A stretch of DNA of 41,728 nt. Source: Gammaproteobacteria bacterium. GTDB lineage: Bacteria; Pseudomonadota; Gammaproteobacteria; Steroidobacterales; Steroidobacteraceae. Location of the stretch: the NCBI GenBank assembly GCA_028293765.1, contig JAQGOG010000018.1, forward strand, positions 1 to 41,728, given 5' to 3'. The position numbers and the translations under genes were made by a program. The notes beneath the pieces are model-generated. The model saw only the letters and a program-made list of their open reading frames with translations. It did no database searches and had not been told where the DNA came from. Positions 1 through 7,147 of the stretch are shown one piece after another. The stretch's first letter is position 1. Each line of letters begins with the position of its first letter.

Positions 1-491
1 TCCCGCATTGCGGACTCACTTTGATGTTGCAGAAGAATCCGGAAGGCTAGCCCATGTGTGATCAGCAGTAGCGGCACGACGAGAGTCGGAATGAAGTAGG
101 TGGCGCCCAACTGGCCCGCCATGAGCCCGGCATCATTGGCCTGGTAGAATGCGTTTAAGAGATCGGCTGAGCCCCACAGATTGAAGATCCAGGCGCTGAC
201 AACGCCAGCCCCACGTGGCAGCAATAGCAGCGAAAATAACGCGAGTGTTGCCGCAGCGATGTCCCCGTAGGCAGCGGAATGCGCGAAGGCAGACGGCAGA
301 TCGGGCGACACGACGCCTGGGACCAGGAATGCCAATCCGATGAAGCGGAAGCTGTGCAGGATGAGAAGAGGCCGCAACGCTTCGGCCCGTTGCCGGAGGC
401 GGAGTTTCGGCCAGATGTATCGTGCTGTGATGATCCCCCACGCGATAAAGCCGAATGCGATGCTCACGAAAAAGCAGAGTTGGGGGAGCAT
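1..491 (-). CDS. Integral membrane protein of unknown function (C-terminus cut by window edge)
   Basis: An open frame runs from an ATG at 491-489 off the left edge without a stop, giving at least 163 residues. The product is very hydrophobic, starts MLPQLCFFVSIAFGF, and shows about four membrane-spanning stretches separated by short loops. One loop carries the segment HSFRFIGLAFLVPGVVSPDLP. The ATG is preceded by a good Shine-Dalgarno (AAAGGAAAG). It lies 42 bases downstream of the NmrA-like gene on the same strand, so the two are probably co-transcribed and under the same TetR-type control. I recognise no enzyme motif. The coding assignment rests on the open frame, the RBS and the membrane-protein composition; the function is unknown. 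Confidence 0.75.
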   Translation of the reverse strand, partial: MLPQLCFFVSIAFGFIAWGIITARYIWPKLRLRQRAEALRPLLILHSFRFIGLAFLVPGVVSPDLPSAFAHSAAYGDIAAATLALFSLLLLPRGAGVVSAWIFNLWGSADLLNAFYQANDAGLMAGQLGATYFIPTLVVPLLLITHGLAFRILLQHQSESAMR

Positions 492-533
492 GAGTCTTTC
501 CTTTGGTTCGAATTCCAGCCATCCATCGTGAAC

Positions 534-1628
534 TCAGGCGCGCAGCGTGCGCACCTCTGCGATCGATGCGTTTCGCTTCGCGTCGCCGTGCTCGCGCCGC
601 CAGGTCTTGGAGTCAGGCGCAAATTGCGGCCCTGACGGGAAAGGGCGGCGCAGTTCGCGGTCGTAGCGGTCTAGATTGAAGCCCGGGCTGAGCGGAGCGA
701 TCAGGAACTGCGCGAACTGGCGAAGCCGGCTGCCGAGTGTCCGCCGGTTGCGCGGCAGCGCTGCGTAGCGACGGGCGATCGTCTCGAAATCCTCAGCGGG
801 CTGACCGGTCACATCAAGCACGTCGGTAGTGGGTGCGCCCAGCTCAAAAGCCCCGCGTTTGTGATCGTCGATGTAGTAGCGAACGCCGCTGACCAGATCG
901 ATCGGGAGGCCGCCCATCCGGGCGGTCTTCATGAATAGCCAGGTCGGGATCGGCACGACCCTGACCGATCGGCCGAGGGCCCGGCCGATCGCCTCGGCCA
1001 TGTCTTTCGCGCCAAGGAGCTCAGGCCCAGTCGGGCGGTAGCTCTTCCCGGCGTGCCGCGCGGGATCCATCAGGGCGGCGGCGGCGACTCGCGCGATATC
1101 CTCGTTGGAAGGTGGCGCGTTACGGCTATCGCCATAGATCCAAGGAAATACTCCGAGGTTCGCAGCAAACCCAGTCAGCGCGAGGTAGGCGTCAGCGAAG
1201 AAGCCCGGCCTCACGATCGTATGCGCGACTCCGGGTGTCATCGAAAACAGCCGATCGACGAGCCAGAGCTGGCGGGTCATGAGGGCGGGATGCGAGGGGC
1301 TCGACAGCCATTGGGTCAGGCCAACAATGTGTTCGAGCCGGGATTCCTTGGCGGCGACGGCGAAGGCGACCGCGCCCTGAATCATGTAGGGATCGAAGGG
1401 CGGACAATAGTAGGCGCGCTGAACGTCCTGCAGCGCGTCGGCCACGCGCTCGACATCACTCATGTCGGCGACCGCGATCTCGGCCCCCTGCGCCTTCAGC
1501 CGCTCGCTGCGGCCATCTTCCCGGTGCACCATAGCGCGCACGGGATAGCCGGCCTTCAGCAGTTCGGCAACGACGACGCTGCCTGTCTTCCCGGTCGCGC
1601 CGGTCACGAGGACCCTTTGCTTGAGCAT
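534..1628 (-). CDS. NmrA-like NAD(P)-binding protein (atypical short-chain dehydrogenase)
   Basis: The 364-residue product starts with a beta strand followed by the dinucleotide-binding glycine motif GATGKTG (residues 10-16), the layout of NmrA/HSCARG-type atypical SDRs. The body is typical of the family (RAMVHRED after the first Rossmann unit, IVRPGFFADAY in the middle), and the canonical SDR catalytic YxxxK is not evident. Such proteins sense NAD(P)H or act as NAD(P)H:quinone-type reductases, and this one should be cytosolic. The C-terminal 70 residues, rich in Arg and Pro, extend past the core domain. The ATG start has a strong SD (AGGAGA). The gene is divergent from the TetR regulator across an 86-base gap containing paired operator candidates, so it is very probably the regulator's target. 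The exact substrate cannot be told. Confidence 0.88.
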   Translation of the reverse strand: MLKQRVLVTGATGKTGSVVVAELLKAGYPVRAMVHREDGRSERLKAQGAEIAVADMSDVERVADALQDVQRAYYCPPFDPYMIQGAVAFAVAAKESRLEHIVGLTQWLSSPSHPALMTRQLWLVDRLFSMTPGVAHTIVRPGFFADAYLALTGFAANLGVFPWIYGDSRNAPPSNEDIARVAAAALMDPARHAGKSYRPTGPELLGAKDMAEAIGRALGRSVRVVPIPTWLFMKTARMGGLPIDLVSGVRYYIDDHKRGAFELGAPTTDVLDVTGQPAEDFETIARRYAALPRNRRTLGSRLRQFAQFLIAPLSPGFNLDRYDRELRRPFPSGPQFAPDSKTWRREHGDAKRNASIAEVRTLRA

Positions 1629-1646
1629 GATTGTCTCCTGGCAGTG

Positions 1647-1664
1647 CGGTACCTAGTGGTACCA
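1647..1664. promoter_or_regulatory. Operator candidate 1 for the TetR-family regulator
   Basis: Two GGTACC palindromes start at 1648 and 1658, exactly ten bases (one helical turn) apart. On the minus strand the site reads TGGTACCACTAGGTACCG. It lies 19 bases upstream of the ATG of the NmrA-like gene, where a bound repressor would block initiation. The second copy (1681-1698) matches at 14 of 18 positions in the opposite orientation. Binding by the adjacent TetR protein is inferred from position and symmetry. Confidence 0.7.
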
Positions 1665-1680
1665 GCAGGTCGCGCCAGTG

Positions 1681-1698
1681 TGGTACTATGCGGTACCG
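1681..1698. promoter_or_regulatory. Operator candidate 2 for the TetR-family regulator
   Basis: TGGTACTATGCGGTACCG has the same half-site spacing as the site at 1647-1664 (GGTAC at 1682, GGTACC at 1692) and is its inverted copy at 14 of 18 positions. It ends 16 bases before the preferred TetR start at 1715. One operator facing each divergent gene is a common autoregulation layout for TetR regulators. Confidence 0.68.
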
Positions 1699-1714
1699 AC
1701 TGTCAAGAGAGACG

Positions 1715-2386
1715 ATGATGACCACGGTATCGCTGTCAAAGGAGCGTCAGGAAGGCCGCGACGAAACTGAGGTGCGCGCGCGCATCCTCGATGCAGCCTT
1801 CGCAGCGTTTATGAAGAGTGGCTACGCGGCGAGCAGCACGCTTGAGATCGCCACGCGCGCGCGCGTTTCGAAACGAGAACTGTACGCACTGGTGGGCAAC
1901 AAGCAGGAAATGCTAGTCGCATGCATCAGCGCGCGCGCCAGGCGACTGCAGGTACCCGCTGACTTGCCCGTGCCGCGCGATCGCGAGACCCTCGCGCACG
2001 TACTGGCTTCCTTCGGGACGCAGCTCGTCCGCGAGATAACCGATCCAACGGTGATTGCGGTATTCCGACTGGCGATCGCCGAGGCGGTCCACGCGCCCGA
2101 GGTGGCGCAAGCGCTCGACTCCATAGGGCGCGAGACGAGTCGTGCCGCCTTGCGCCAAATCATGGCTCGGGCTCAGGCGTCCGGACTTCTCAATGGCCGT
2201 CCTGCCGAACTTGCCGAACAGTTCGGCGGGTTGCTGTGGGGTATTTTGATGGTCAGCCTGCTGCTCGGTGTCGCCGAGCGACCGAACTCACGCGAAGTCG
2301 CGGCACGTGCCCGCGACGCCACAGCTGCGTTTCTGCAACTTCATCCGCTACCGAGTAACGCGACGATGCCCGGCGAGCACCTCTAG
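1715..2386 (+). CDS. TetR/AcrR-family transcriptional regulator
   Basis: From ATG 1715 the product is 223 residues, usual for the family. An N-terminal helix-turn-helix domain is clear: the ARILDAAFAAFMKSGYAAS segment, then recognition-helix residues RARVSKRELYALVGNKQEM. The rest is the helical ligand-binding and dimer domain, with a C-terminal region like the TetR_C domains of AefR-type regulators. I chose 1715 because it begins just before the conserved domain, follows a purine-rich GAGAGA stretch, and leaves the operator at 1681-1698 outside the gene; upstream in-frame starts at 1631 and 1688 would translate through operators. It is divergent from the NmrA-like gene and probably represses it and itself. 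The ligand is unknown. Confidence 0.92.
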   Translation: MMTTVSLSKERQEGRDETEVRARILDAAFAAFMKSGYAASSTLEIATRARVSKRELYALVGNKQEMLVACISARARRLQVPADLPVPRDRETLAHVLASFGTQLVREITDPTVIAVFRLAIAEAVHAPEVAQALDSIGRETSRAALRQIMARAQASGLLNGRPAELAEQFGGLLWGILMVSLLLGVAERPNSREVAARARDATAAFLQLHPLPSNATMPGEHL

Positions 2387-2552
2387 TGCATGAATGATCC
2401 GTCCGACGCCACGCCCACCTGGCGGTTCCGCCGCATGGTTCCCGGGTGGACGCTATTGAGAACCCTGCGCGCTGTCGCCGGGGTCGCCGTAGCGGTGATA
2501 TTGCATTCGCTTCATCAAAGCCTCTGCGTCGGTGTCGTCGCGGTGTGGCATC

Positions 2553-3230
2553 TCACGCCGCTTTCAGGGTGGCTACTTCGGCCAGAGCAGATTCGAGCGC
2601 GCGCGCTCGCTGTTCGGCGCCGAGGTTGACTCCTTCTGCGCGAATGAATGCGATGTCGCTCACACCCATGAAGCCGAAGAAGCCGGTGAGATAGCTTTCC
2701 TGATGGTCGAGCGCAGCCATGGGAGACGGCGCAATGTAGAAGCCGCCGCGAGACGAGCCGACGATGATTCGCTTGCCACCGCAGAGACCCTCGACGCCCG
2801 TTGCAGTGTAGCGGAATGTCTGTCCAGGCGAGGCGAGGCAGTCGATCCAGGTCTTCAGCTGGCCTGGGATGCCGAAGTTGTACATCGGGGCGCCGAGCAC
2901 AACGATGTCGGCCGCGAGGAACTCATTGAGCACCGCGTTGATGGTCGCGAAGTCATGCTGCAGCTGGGCGTCCGCAGCATCGTTGCCCGGCGCGTCGGTT
3001 ACCGGCACGTGTATGGCCCCGGGCTTGAGTGCCCCGCGCTCAGAAAGCGCTTTGAATTTGAGGTTCAGCAGTGCCTCCGAGTGATGGGGTACGGGCATAG
3101 CGGCAAGATCCCGATAGGTGATTTCGACACTGGGGGTCGTCTGCCTCAGGCGGGCGACGATGCTGGCGGTAAGCTGTCGGCTGACGGATCGACTGCCTGA
3201 GATACTGGAATCGATGTGCAAGAGCTTCAT
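2553..3230 (-). CDS. azoR: FMN-dependent NADH-azoreductase
   Basis: This 225-residue protein matches the AzoR/AcpD flavodoxin-fold family over its whole length. It begins MKLLHIDSSISGSRSVSRQL, where residues 8-17 form the FMN-phosphate loop. PMYNFGIP (115-122) and SRGG (160-163) are the two other FMN-contact segments. The family makes cytosolic homodimers that reduce azo compounds and, more physiologically, quinones by two-electron transfer from NADH, protecting against quinone stress. The length is slightly above the usual 200 residues because of inserts around 66-75. It is divergent from an HxlR-family regulator with a perfect palindrome between them, the same pairing as YodB/AzoR1 in Bacillus subtilis, so control by quinone or electrophile stress is likely. 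Confidence 0.95.
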   Translation of the reverse strand: MKLLHIDSSISGSRSVSRQLTASIVARLRQTTPSVEITYRDLAAMPVPHHSEALLNLKFKALSERGALKPGAIHVPVTDAPGNDAADAQLQHDFATINAVLNEFLAADIVVLGAPMYNFGIPGQLKTWIDCLASPGQTFRYTATGVEGLCGGKRIIVGSSRGGFYIAPSPMAALDHQESYLTGFFGFMGVSDIAFIRAEGVNLGAEQRARALESALAEVATLKAA

Positions 3231-3299
3231 GCTTGATCCTAATGAGGTTTTTGCGGCGTGCCAGCGCCACGCCGGTCTTAAGCCCCGAAGCGGATACCC

Positions 3300-3316
3300 A
3301 GGAACATTTTGTTCCT
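3300..3316. promoter_or_regulatory. Palindromic operator between azoR and hxlR
   Basis: AGGAAC-ATTTT-GTTCCT is a perfect inverted repeat with 6-base arms and a 5-base spacer, in the 132-base gap between divergent azoR and the HxlR-family gene. A -10-like TATGTT follows at 3322-3327, pointing toward the regulator, so a bound protein would overlap that promoter. HxlR/YodB regulators bind such short dyads as dimers. Binding by the neighbouring gene product is inferred. Confidence 0.65.
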
Positions 3317-3362
3317 TGCACTATGTTAGGCTGAACGGAAGATCCCACAAGGAGGCACATTT

Positions 3363-3782
3363 TTGAACGATACGAACACTTCTGTTCGCGCTTGCGAAGC
3401 GGGGCACAAACCCGCGGTGACCGAGACGCTCGCTCGCATCGGCGACAAATGGACAGTGATGGTGGTCGGCGCCCTGCATCAGGGGCCGATGCGCTACAAC
3501 CAGATTCGTCGCGCGGTCGAAGGGATTTCACAACGCATGCTCACTCTGACCTTGAAGGGTCTGGAGGAGGACGGGCTCGTCAACCGCACGATGTATCCGA
3601 CCATTCCGCCGCGCGTGGATTACGAGCTGACCGACCTCGGACGGAAGTTGATCGTGCCGCTTCAATCACTCTATGACTGGGCAGTGGAGCATCGGCCGGC
3701 GATGCTGGCCGCGCGCGAGAAATTTGCAAAGAAGCAGCGCAAGGCCGCGTTACGGCAGACGAGCTTCACCGCTGCGAAGTAG
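3363..3782 (+). CDS. HxlR-family winged-helix regulator, YodB-like
   Basis: The product has 139 residues and one HxlR domain (about 11-105). It contains the hallmark segments IGDKWTVMVVGAL, GPMRYNQIRRAVEGISQRMLT (recognition helix) and the wing YPTIPPRVDYELT. A single cysteine at residue 11, just before the domain, sits where YodB, CatR and HypR carry their redox-sensing cysteine. The start is TTG at 3363, chosen because a consensus AAGGAGG lies seven bases upstream. The C-terminal 25 residues are a basic, lysine-rich tail. It is divergent from azoR and likely represses azoR and itself through the palindrome at 3300-3316, releasing it when Cys11 is modified by quinones or disulfide stress. 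The redox role is inference from the family and the neighbour. Confidence 0.92.
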   Translation: MNDTNTSVRACEAGHKPAVTETLARIGDKWTVMVVGALHQGPMRYNQIRRAVEGISQRMLTLTLKGLEEDGLVNRTMYPTIPPRVDYELTDLGRKLIVPLQSLYDWAVEHRPAMLAAREKFAKKQRKAALRQTSFTAAK

Positions 3783-3974
3783 CCTCGGATAGTGGTTGTT
3801 CAGCGTGCTCACTCCGTCTGAGCGCGCCTCGCGTAAGCGCCCGGAGCGCATCAGAGCCTCGCCCCAGCGCAGGTCGCTTTTTTCCCCACTGCGGCGCGTC
3901 CCTGTCGGCCTCGCGGAACTTGCCTAGAGGCGGCTGTTGACCTCAGTTAAGGCAAGTGGCGCCGCTCAGCCAGG

Positions 3975-4325
3975 TTAGTGTTTCACGGCGATAGGCCCGT
4001 GATCATCACAGTGGTTCCCATGTGGATGATGCAGGTGGTCGTCAACCAGGTAGTCACGGTGATCACCGTGGGGAACGGGCTCATGTCCACAGGCGGGGCC
4101 GTGTACATGAGCCTTGTCATGTCCACCGCAGTCATGGCTGAGCGTACATTGATCGGGATTTGTCGCGCTGACTTCAAGCACGTGTTCGTCAACGTGATCG
4201 GCGTGCATATGATGCAAGTGACCATCATGCAGATAATCGGTGTGGCCGGCATGTGTGACAGCCACATGGCCGCAGGCGGCTTCGTGCTGATGGTTGTGCC
4301 CTTGATGCTTGGTGCAGGTACCCAT
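3975..4325 (-). CDS. Histidine-rich metal-binding protein with internal duplication
   Basis: Of 116 residues, 28 are His and 6 Cys, with many Asp. Two copies of a 31-residue unit are visible at 18-48 and 79-109, each running CGH-x4-H-x2-H-x-DYL-x3-HLHH-x-H-x2-H-x3-H. A linker with CGGHDK-type motifs joins them. There is no signal peptide or membrane segment, so it is probably a cytosolic store or chaperone for zinc, nickel or cobalt. The family recurs as an uncharacterised His-rich protein in proteobacteria. The ATG at 4325-4323 follows a strong GGAGG. Nothing on this strand lies close enough to form an operon. A reading on the opposite strand is also long and open, but it is only the complement of His codons. 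Confidence 0.85.
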   Translation of the reverse strand: MGTCTKHQGHNHQHEAACGHVAVTHAGHTDYLHDGHLHHMHADHVDEHVLEVSATNPDQCTLSHDCGGHDKAHVHGPACGHEPVPHGDHRDYLVDDHLHHPHGNHCDDHGPIAVKH

Positions 4326-4759
4326 CGCGATCCTCCAAGAAGGGATGCTACTTGATGAAGCGTACTCCCGTAGCGGCGTCCATGCAGTGTCGGCAGCGCC
4401 AAATCTTTCCCCGGAGCTTCATCTGCGGCCACGCGGGTGAGTAATGAGAATTTCAGAAATCAATGTCGTCGCCCGCCAAACTGGGGCTATACAGTTTGCT
4501 GTATGAAGAATACCCTCAGTCACTCGGATCGTCCGGCACGTCCGAACGGCGCGACCGACTCTGAATCTCACTCGTGAGCGGCTTGTCACTGCGGGACCGC
4601 TTGGTCAAGGCAACTGTGGAAATTACGCGCGCACCAACTTGACATCGCGCCCCTGATCAGTCCTGTACTCGGGATCTCCATTCGCAAATGCCACGTTGTT
4701 GATATGCCGAAAGCGGCCGGTCGCGAACGGCAGAAACGGGCACTGACAATTCGACCCTG
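4326..4759. other. Intergenic region with a short palindrome
   Basis: No gene is supported in these 434 bases. They separate the His-rich protein gene (leftward) from the small membrane-protein gene (rightward) and should hold both promoters. A perfect dyad ATACAG-TTTG-CTGTAT is at 4489-4504, about 165 bases upstream of the His-rich gene, and could be an operator such as those bound by metal-responsive regulators. I see no convincing -35/-10 pair and no coding relic. Confidence 0.5.
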
Positions 4760-5131
4760 GTGCTTCTGATGCTCGTCTATGGTGCCGCCAGCTTGGTGCA
4801 CTTTGTGCACAACGGGATATATCTTCACGAGTATCCGAATCTTCCTGCTTGGCTCACGGCGACGGGCGTTTACGCTTCATGGAGCGCCATCACGGCCGTC
4901 GGCGCGCTCGGCTATTGGCTCTACCGGCAAGTTTCACCAGTGATGGGTCTTGTGACCATCGCTATTTACGCTGCGCTGGGTTTTGGCGGTTTGGATCACT
5001 ATGTCGTTGCGCCCATAGGCGCGCACTCAATGGTTATGAACCTGACCATTTTCGGGGAAGTTGTGGCCGCCGCCGCGCTGCTGATCTTTGTCGTGTTCCA
5101 TACTCTGTTGACACGGCAACAAGGTAGCTGA
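4760..5131 (+). CDS. Small integral membrane protein, uncharacterised
   Basis: The 123-residue product has four predicted membrane helices: roughly 2-18 (LMLVYGAASLVHFVHNG), 30-52, 57-77 and 90-115. Charged residues are few and confined to loops. An N-terminal HFVHN motif recalls small hypothetical membrane proteins in which a His pair sits in the first helix. The start is uncertain. GTG 4760 and ATG 4769 are both possible, and the same frame is open back to 4703 with plausible residues (TDNSTLVLLML) but no standard start codon, so the original start may have been lost. No clear SD precedes any candidate. It is followed after 23 bases by a methyltransferase gene, with which it may be co-transcribed. 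Confidence 0.7.
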   Translation: MLLMLVYGAASLVHFVHNGIYLHEYPNLPAWLTATGVYASWSAITAVGALGYWLYRQVSPVMGLVTIAIYAALGFGGLDHYVVAPIGAHSMVMNLTIFGEVVAAAALLIFVVFHTLLTRQQGS

Positions 5132-5154
5132 GATGAAGCGCGGCAGGCATCTCG

Positions 5155-5817
5155 ATGCATAGCAAGCGGTTTGAACCCCACGAGCTCGACAAGATCGCCA
5201 CCGAGACGCTCGCGTACTACGAGCAGCGCGCTGATGTCTTTCGCGCTGGCACGCGAGATCACGACGTCAGCCAGAACATCGCCGCGCTTTTGCGGCATAT
5301 CAACGGCGCGTCGCCTTTAGTGATTCTCGATTTTGGCTGTGGGCCGGGGCGCGACCTCAAAGCTTTTGCGGGATTAGGCCACACGGCGATCGGGCTGGAG
5401 GGTGCAGCCCGCTTTGCTGCCATGGCGCGTGCCGACACCGGGTGCGAGGTATGGCAGCAGGATTTCCACAGGCTCGAGCTGCCAGGTAATTGCTTTGACG
5501 GCATCTTCGCGAACGCTTCGCTCTTTCATGTGCCGTCCCAAGAATTGCCGCGCGTGTTGCGACAATTGCACGCTGCACTGAAGCAGGGGGGTGTGCTGTT
5601 TAGCTCCAATCCGCACGGCCAGAACGAGGAAGGTTGGAACCGCGGGAGGTACGGTGTTTACCACGATCTTGAAACGTGGCGTCGCTACGTGTCGGATGCG
5701 GGGTTCATAGAGCTCGAGTATTACTATCGGCCGACGGGATTACCCCGCGAACAGCAGCCTTGGCTGGCCAGCGTGTGGCGCAGGCCGGGTCCGCATAACA
5801 TCCAGGCGTTAGCATGA
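5155..5817 (+). CDS. Class I SAM-dependent methyltransferase
   Basis: The 220-residue protein carries the Rossmann-type methyltransferase core. Motif I is LDFGCGPGRD at 58-67, the acidic end of strand beta2 is IGLEGA, motif post-II is WQQDFHRLELP, and motif IV/V is FDGIFANASLFHVP followed by LHAALKQGGVLFSSNPHG. It most resembles Methyltransf_11/25-type enzymes, which act on small molecules; the substrate cannot be read from sequence. It lies 23 bases after the membrane-protein gene. Its TGA stop overlaps the ATG of a short downstream frame (5814). It lacks the cysteine motifs of arsenite methyltransferase ArsM, so I do not connect it with the arsenosugar-type cluster 7 kb away. Confidence 0.9.
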   Translation: MHSKRFEPHELDKIATETLAYYEQRADVFRAGTRDHDVSQNIAALLRHINGASPLVILDFGCGPGRDLKAFAGLGHTAIGLEGAARFAAMARADTGCEVWQQDFHRLELPGNCFDGIFANASLFHVPSQELPRVLRQLHAALKQGGVLFSSNPHGQNEEGWNRGRYGVYHDLETWRRYVSDAGFIELEYYYRPTGLPREQQPWLASVWRRPGPHNIQALA

Positions 5818-5939
5818 GTTCTACGGAAGTTTCCCCGCAGGAAATGGCCCGAGCATGTTTGGGGGTGGCGCACAACCCGAATGGGACCTTCACCGATTGG
5901 AACACGGTCGTTTCCTGCGATAAACAACCTGGCGGTTGA
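5814..5939 (+). CDS. Possible 41-residue ORF translationally coupled to the methyltransferase
   Basis: An ATGA overlap with the methyltransferase stop begins a 41-codon frame (MSSTEVSPQEMARACLGVAH...) ending at TGA 5937-5939. The same frame then stays open for 46 more codons to a second TGA at 6078-6080, with a composition rich in Trp, Pro and Cys. This could be a small coupled protein, a longer gene interrupted by a nonsense mutation, or chance. I recognise no homologue. The coupling geometry is the only positive evidence. Confidence 0.3.
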   Translation: MSSTEVSPQEMARACLGVAHNPNGTFTDWNTVVSCDKQPGG

Positions 5940-6458
5940 GCTGACGCCAATTACCGGTGGCATTGGCAGCCGTTTCAGCCAACACTAGCAGAGGGCACTT
6001 GGCGAAAACCCGGCTGCAACGTTGGCCCGGACGCGGCGGTGTGTCCGTCCGACGTCCCTAAACAGCTTAACCACGCATGATGTACAAAGGCTCGGGCACA
6101 CCGTGGCAGCGTTCGGCTGCCTACCTTCGCAGGCGCACAGCGTGAAAGGTTGGCCTTAACCGGCTGCGGACAGAGCTCTCTCTTTCAGCTAATCCATTAG
6201 CTGAAGCACGTCCCGGCATCGCTGCAGGCGACGCACGAGAGCAGCACCTGTGATGTGGACGTGTGGCGCGCGCAGGCTTAACATCCGTGGCTTCCGCGAA
6301 CCCGAAGAGATCTCCACCATCATCCCGAACCAACACAACGGAGCTGTCTGCAGCCACTCGCCCCACCACGGAGATTGAGCACAGCTCCTACCCCAGGCGA
6401 ACGCCACGACTGATCTGGCTACCGTCATAGGCTTTCAAGTAGAAGAGGACGGACTATC
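5940..6458. other. Intergenic stretch without a supported gene
   Basis: These 519 bases hold only short overlapping frames on both strands with no recognisable domain or well-placed RBS. The first 140 bases are the in-frame continuation of the small ORF at 5814. The last part must contain the promoter of the secreted-protein gene at 6459, whose SD-like sequence AGAGGACGG lies just before its ATG. No tRNA, strong hairpin or repeat was seen. Confidence 0.45.
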
Positions 6459-6950
6459 ATGAGAAAAGCATTTGCCCTGCTACTCCTGCTTCCCCTCTTT
6501 CTGACGACCGCAGCATTTGCGGCGGACGTCGATGCGACTACTGTACGTTGGAGGACAATTGTTGGGAATATAAATGACCCGGGAACTTCAAATCCAGTGG
6601 CCGGGATTCCCAGCGGCGGATTGCCGTGGACAACCACTGGAGGTAGAGCCAGCGTGAACCTTACGACAGGCCAAACTGCATTCAACGTCTCGGGACTCGT
6701 CTTAAATGGCGGGAATGCGAGCGGCACGCCCGACGGGGTAGCAAACGTGAAAGGTACGCTAGTGTGTAACGCCGGCACACCTGCTCAGTCGGTCCACGAC
6801 ACGGCAACGGTTCCGCTCACCGCCGAAGGTGATGCTGAGTTTATCGGGACTCTTGGAAGTCTCCCTGCGTGTGCCAACCCACTGTTCCTCGTGCGCGTGC
6901 CCGCAAACAACAGTTGGATTGCGACAGGCGCAGTACGCGACCTCTTCTAG
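6459..6950 (+). CDS. Secreted protein of unknown function
   Basis: The 163-residue product begins with a classic Sec signal peptide: MRKAFALLLLLPLFL followed by TTAAFA and a likely cut after Ala21. The mature part is rich in Gly, Thr, Asn and Val and predicted to be mostly beta strand. It has two Cys (about 106 and 139) that could form a disulfide in the periplasm or outside the cell. The segment GGLPWTTTGGRASVNLTTGQ is typical of an uncharacterised exported family in soil proteobacteria and actinobacteria. No enzyme motif is visible. It stands alone, convergent with the metallopeptidase gene at 7148. Confidence 0.82.
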   Translation: MRKAFALLLLLPLFLTTAAFAADVDATTVRWRTIVGNINDPGTSNPVAGIPSGGLPWTTTGGRASVNLTTGQTAFNVSGLVLNGGNASGTPDGVANVKGTLVCNAGTPAQSVHDTATVPLTAEGDAEFIGTLGSLPACANPLFLVRVPANNSWIATGAVRDLF

Positions 6951-7147
6951 CTCTGGTAGACATCGAAACGCATGACGGTAAGCGGCGACGCAGAGGCGCA
7001 GCATGACTGCGGGCGATCCGTCCAGCTCGCCGGATGACCCGCCCAGGCGCTCGTCGATCGGCAAACGGAGGCTGTGGCGACGCCGCGCTGCGTGGGGAGG
7101 CAAGCTCGACGCGCAGGACTATGCGCTTGCGTGACCACCGTCTTGGA

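Noticed and set aside
2390..2629. A 79-codon frame just after the TetR gene with one hydrophobic stretch
   Set aside because: It overlaps the 3' end of azoR by 77 bases, has no SD and no recognisable similarity. Kept out of the gene list.
3838..3890. T6 run with a short AGCG/CGCT stem after the HxlR gene as a rho-independent terminator
   Set aside because: The stem is only four base pairs and the T run is followed by CCCC, so the call would not be reliable.
3983..4432. A 149-codon frame overlapping the His-rich gene on the same strand
   Set aside because: It is a frame-shifted reading of the His codons, giving Thr/Met/Ile-rich nonsense. The His-rich frame has a perfect SD and internal repeats.
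5155..5817. The methyltransferase considered as ArsM for the arsenosugar-type cluster
   Set aside because: ArsM has conserved cysteines for arsenic binding and is usually longer; this protein has only scattered Cys residues and no ArsM-like motif, and lies 7 kb away on its own.
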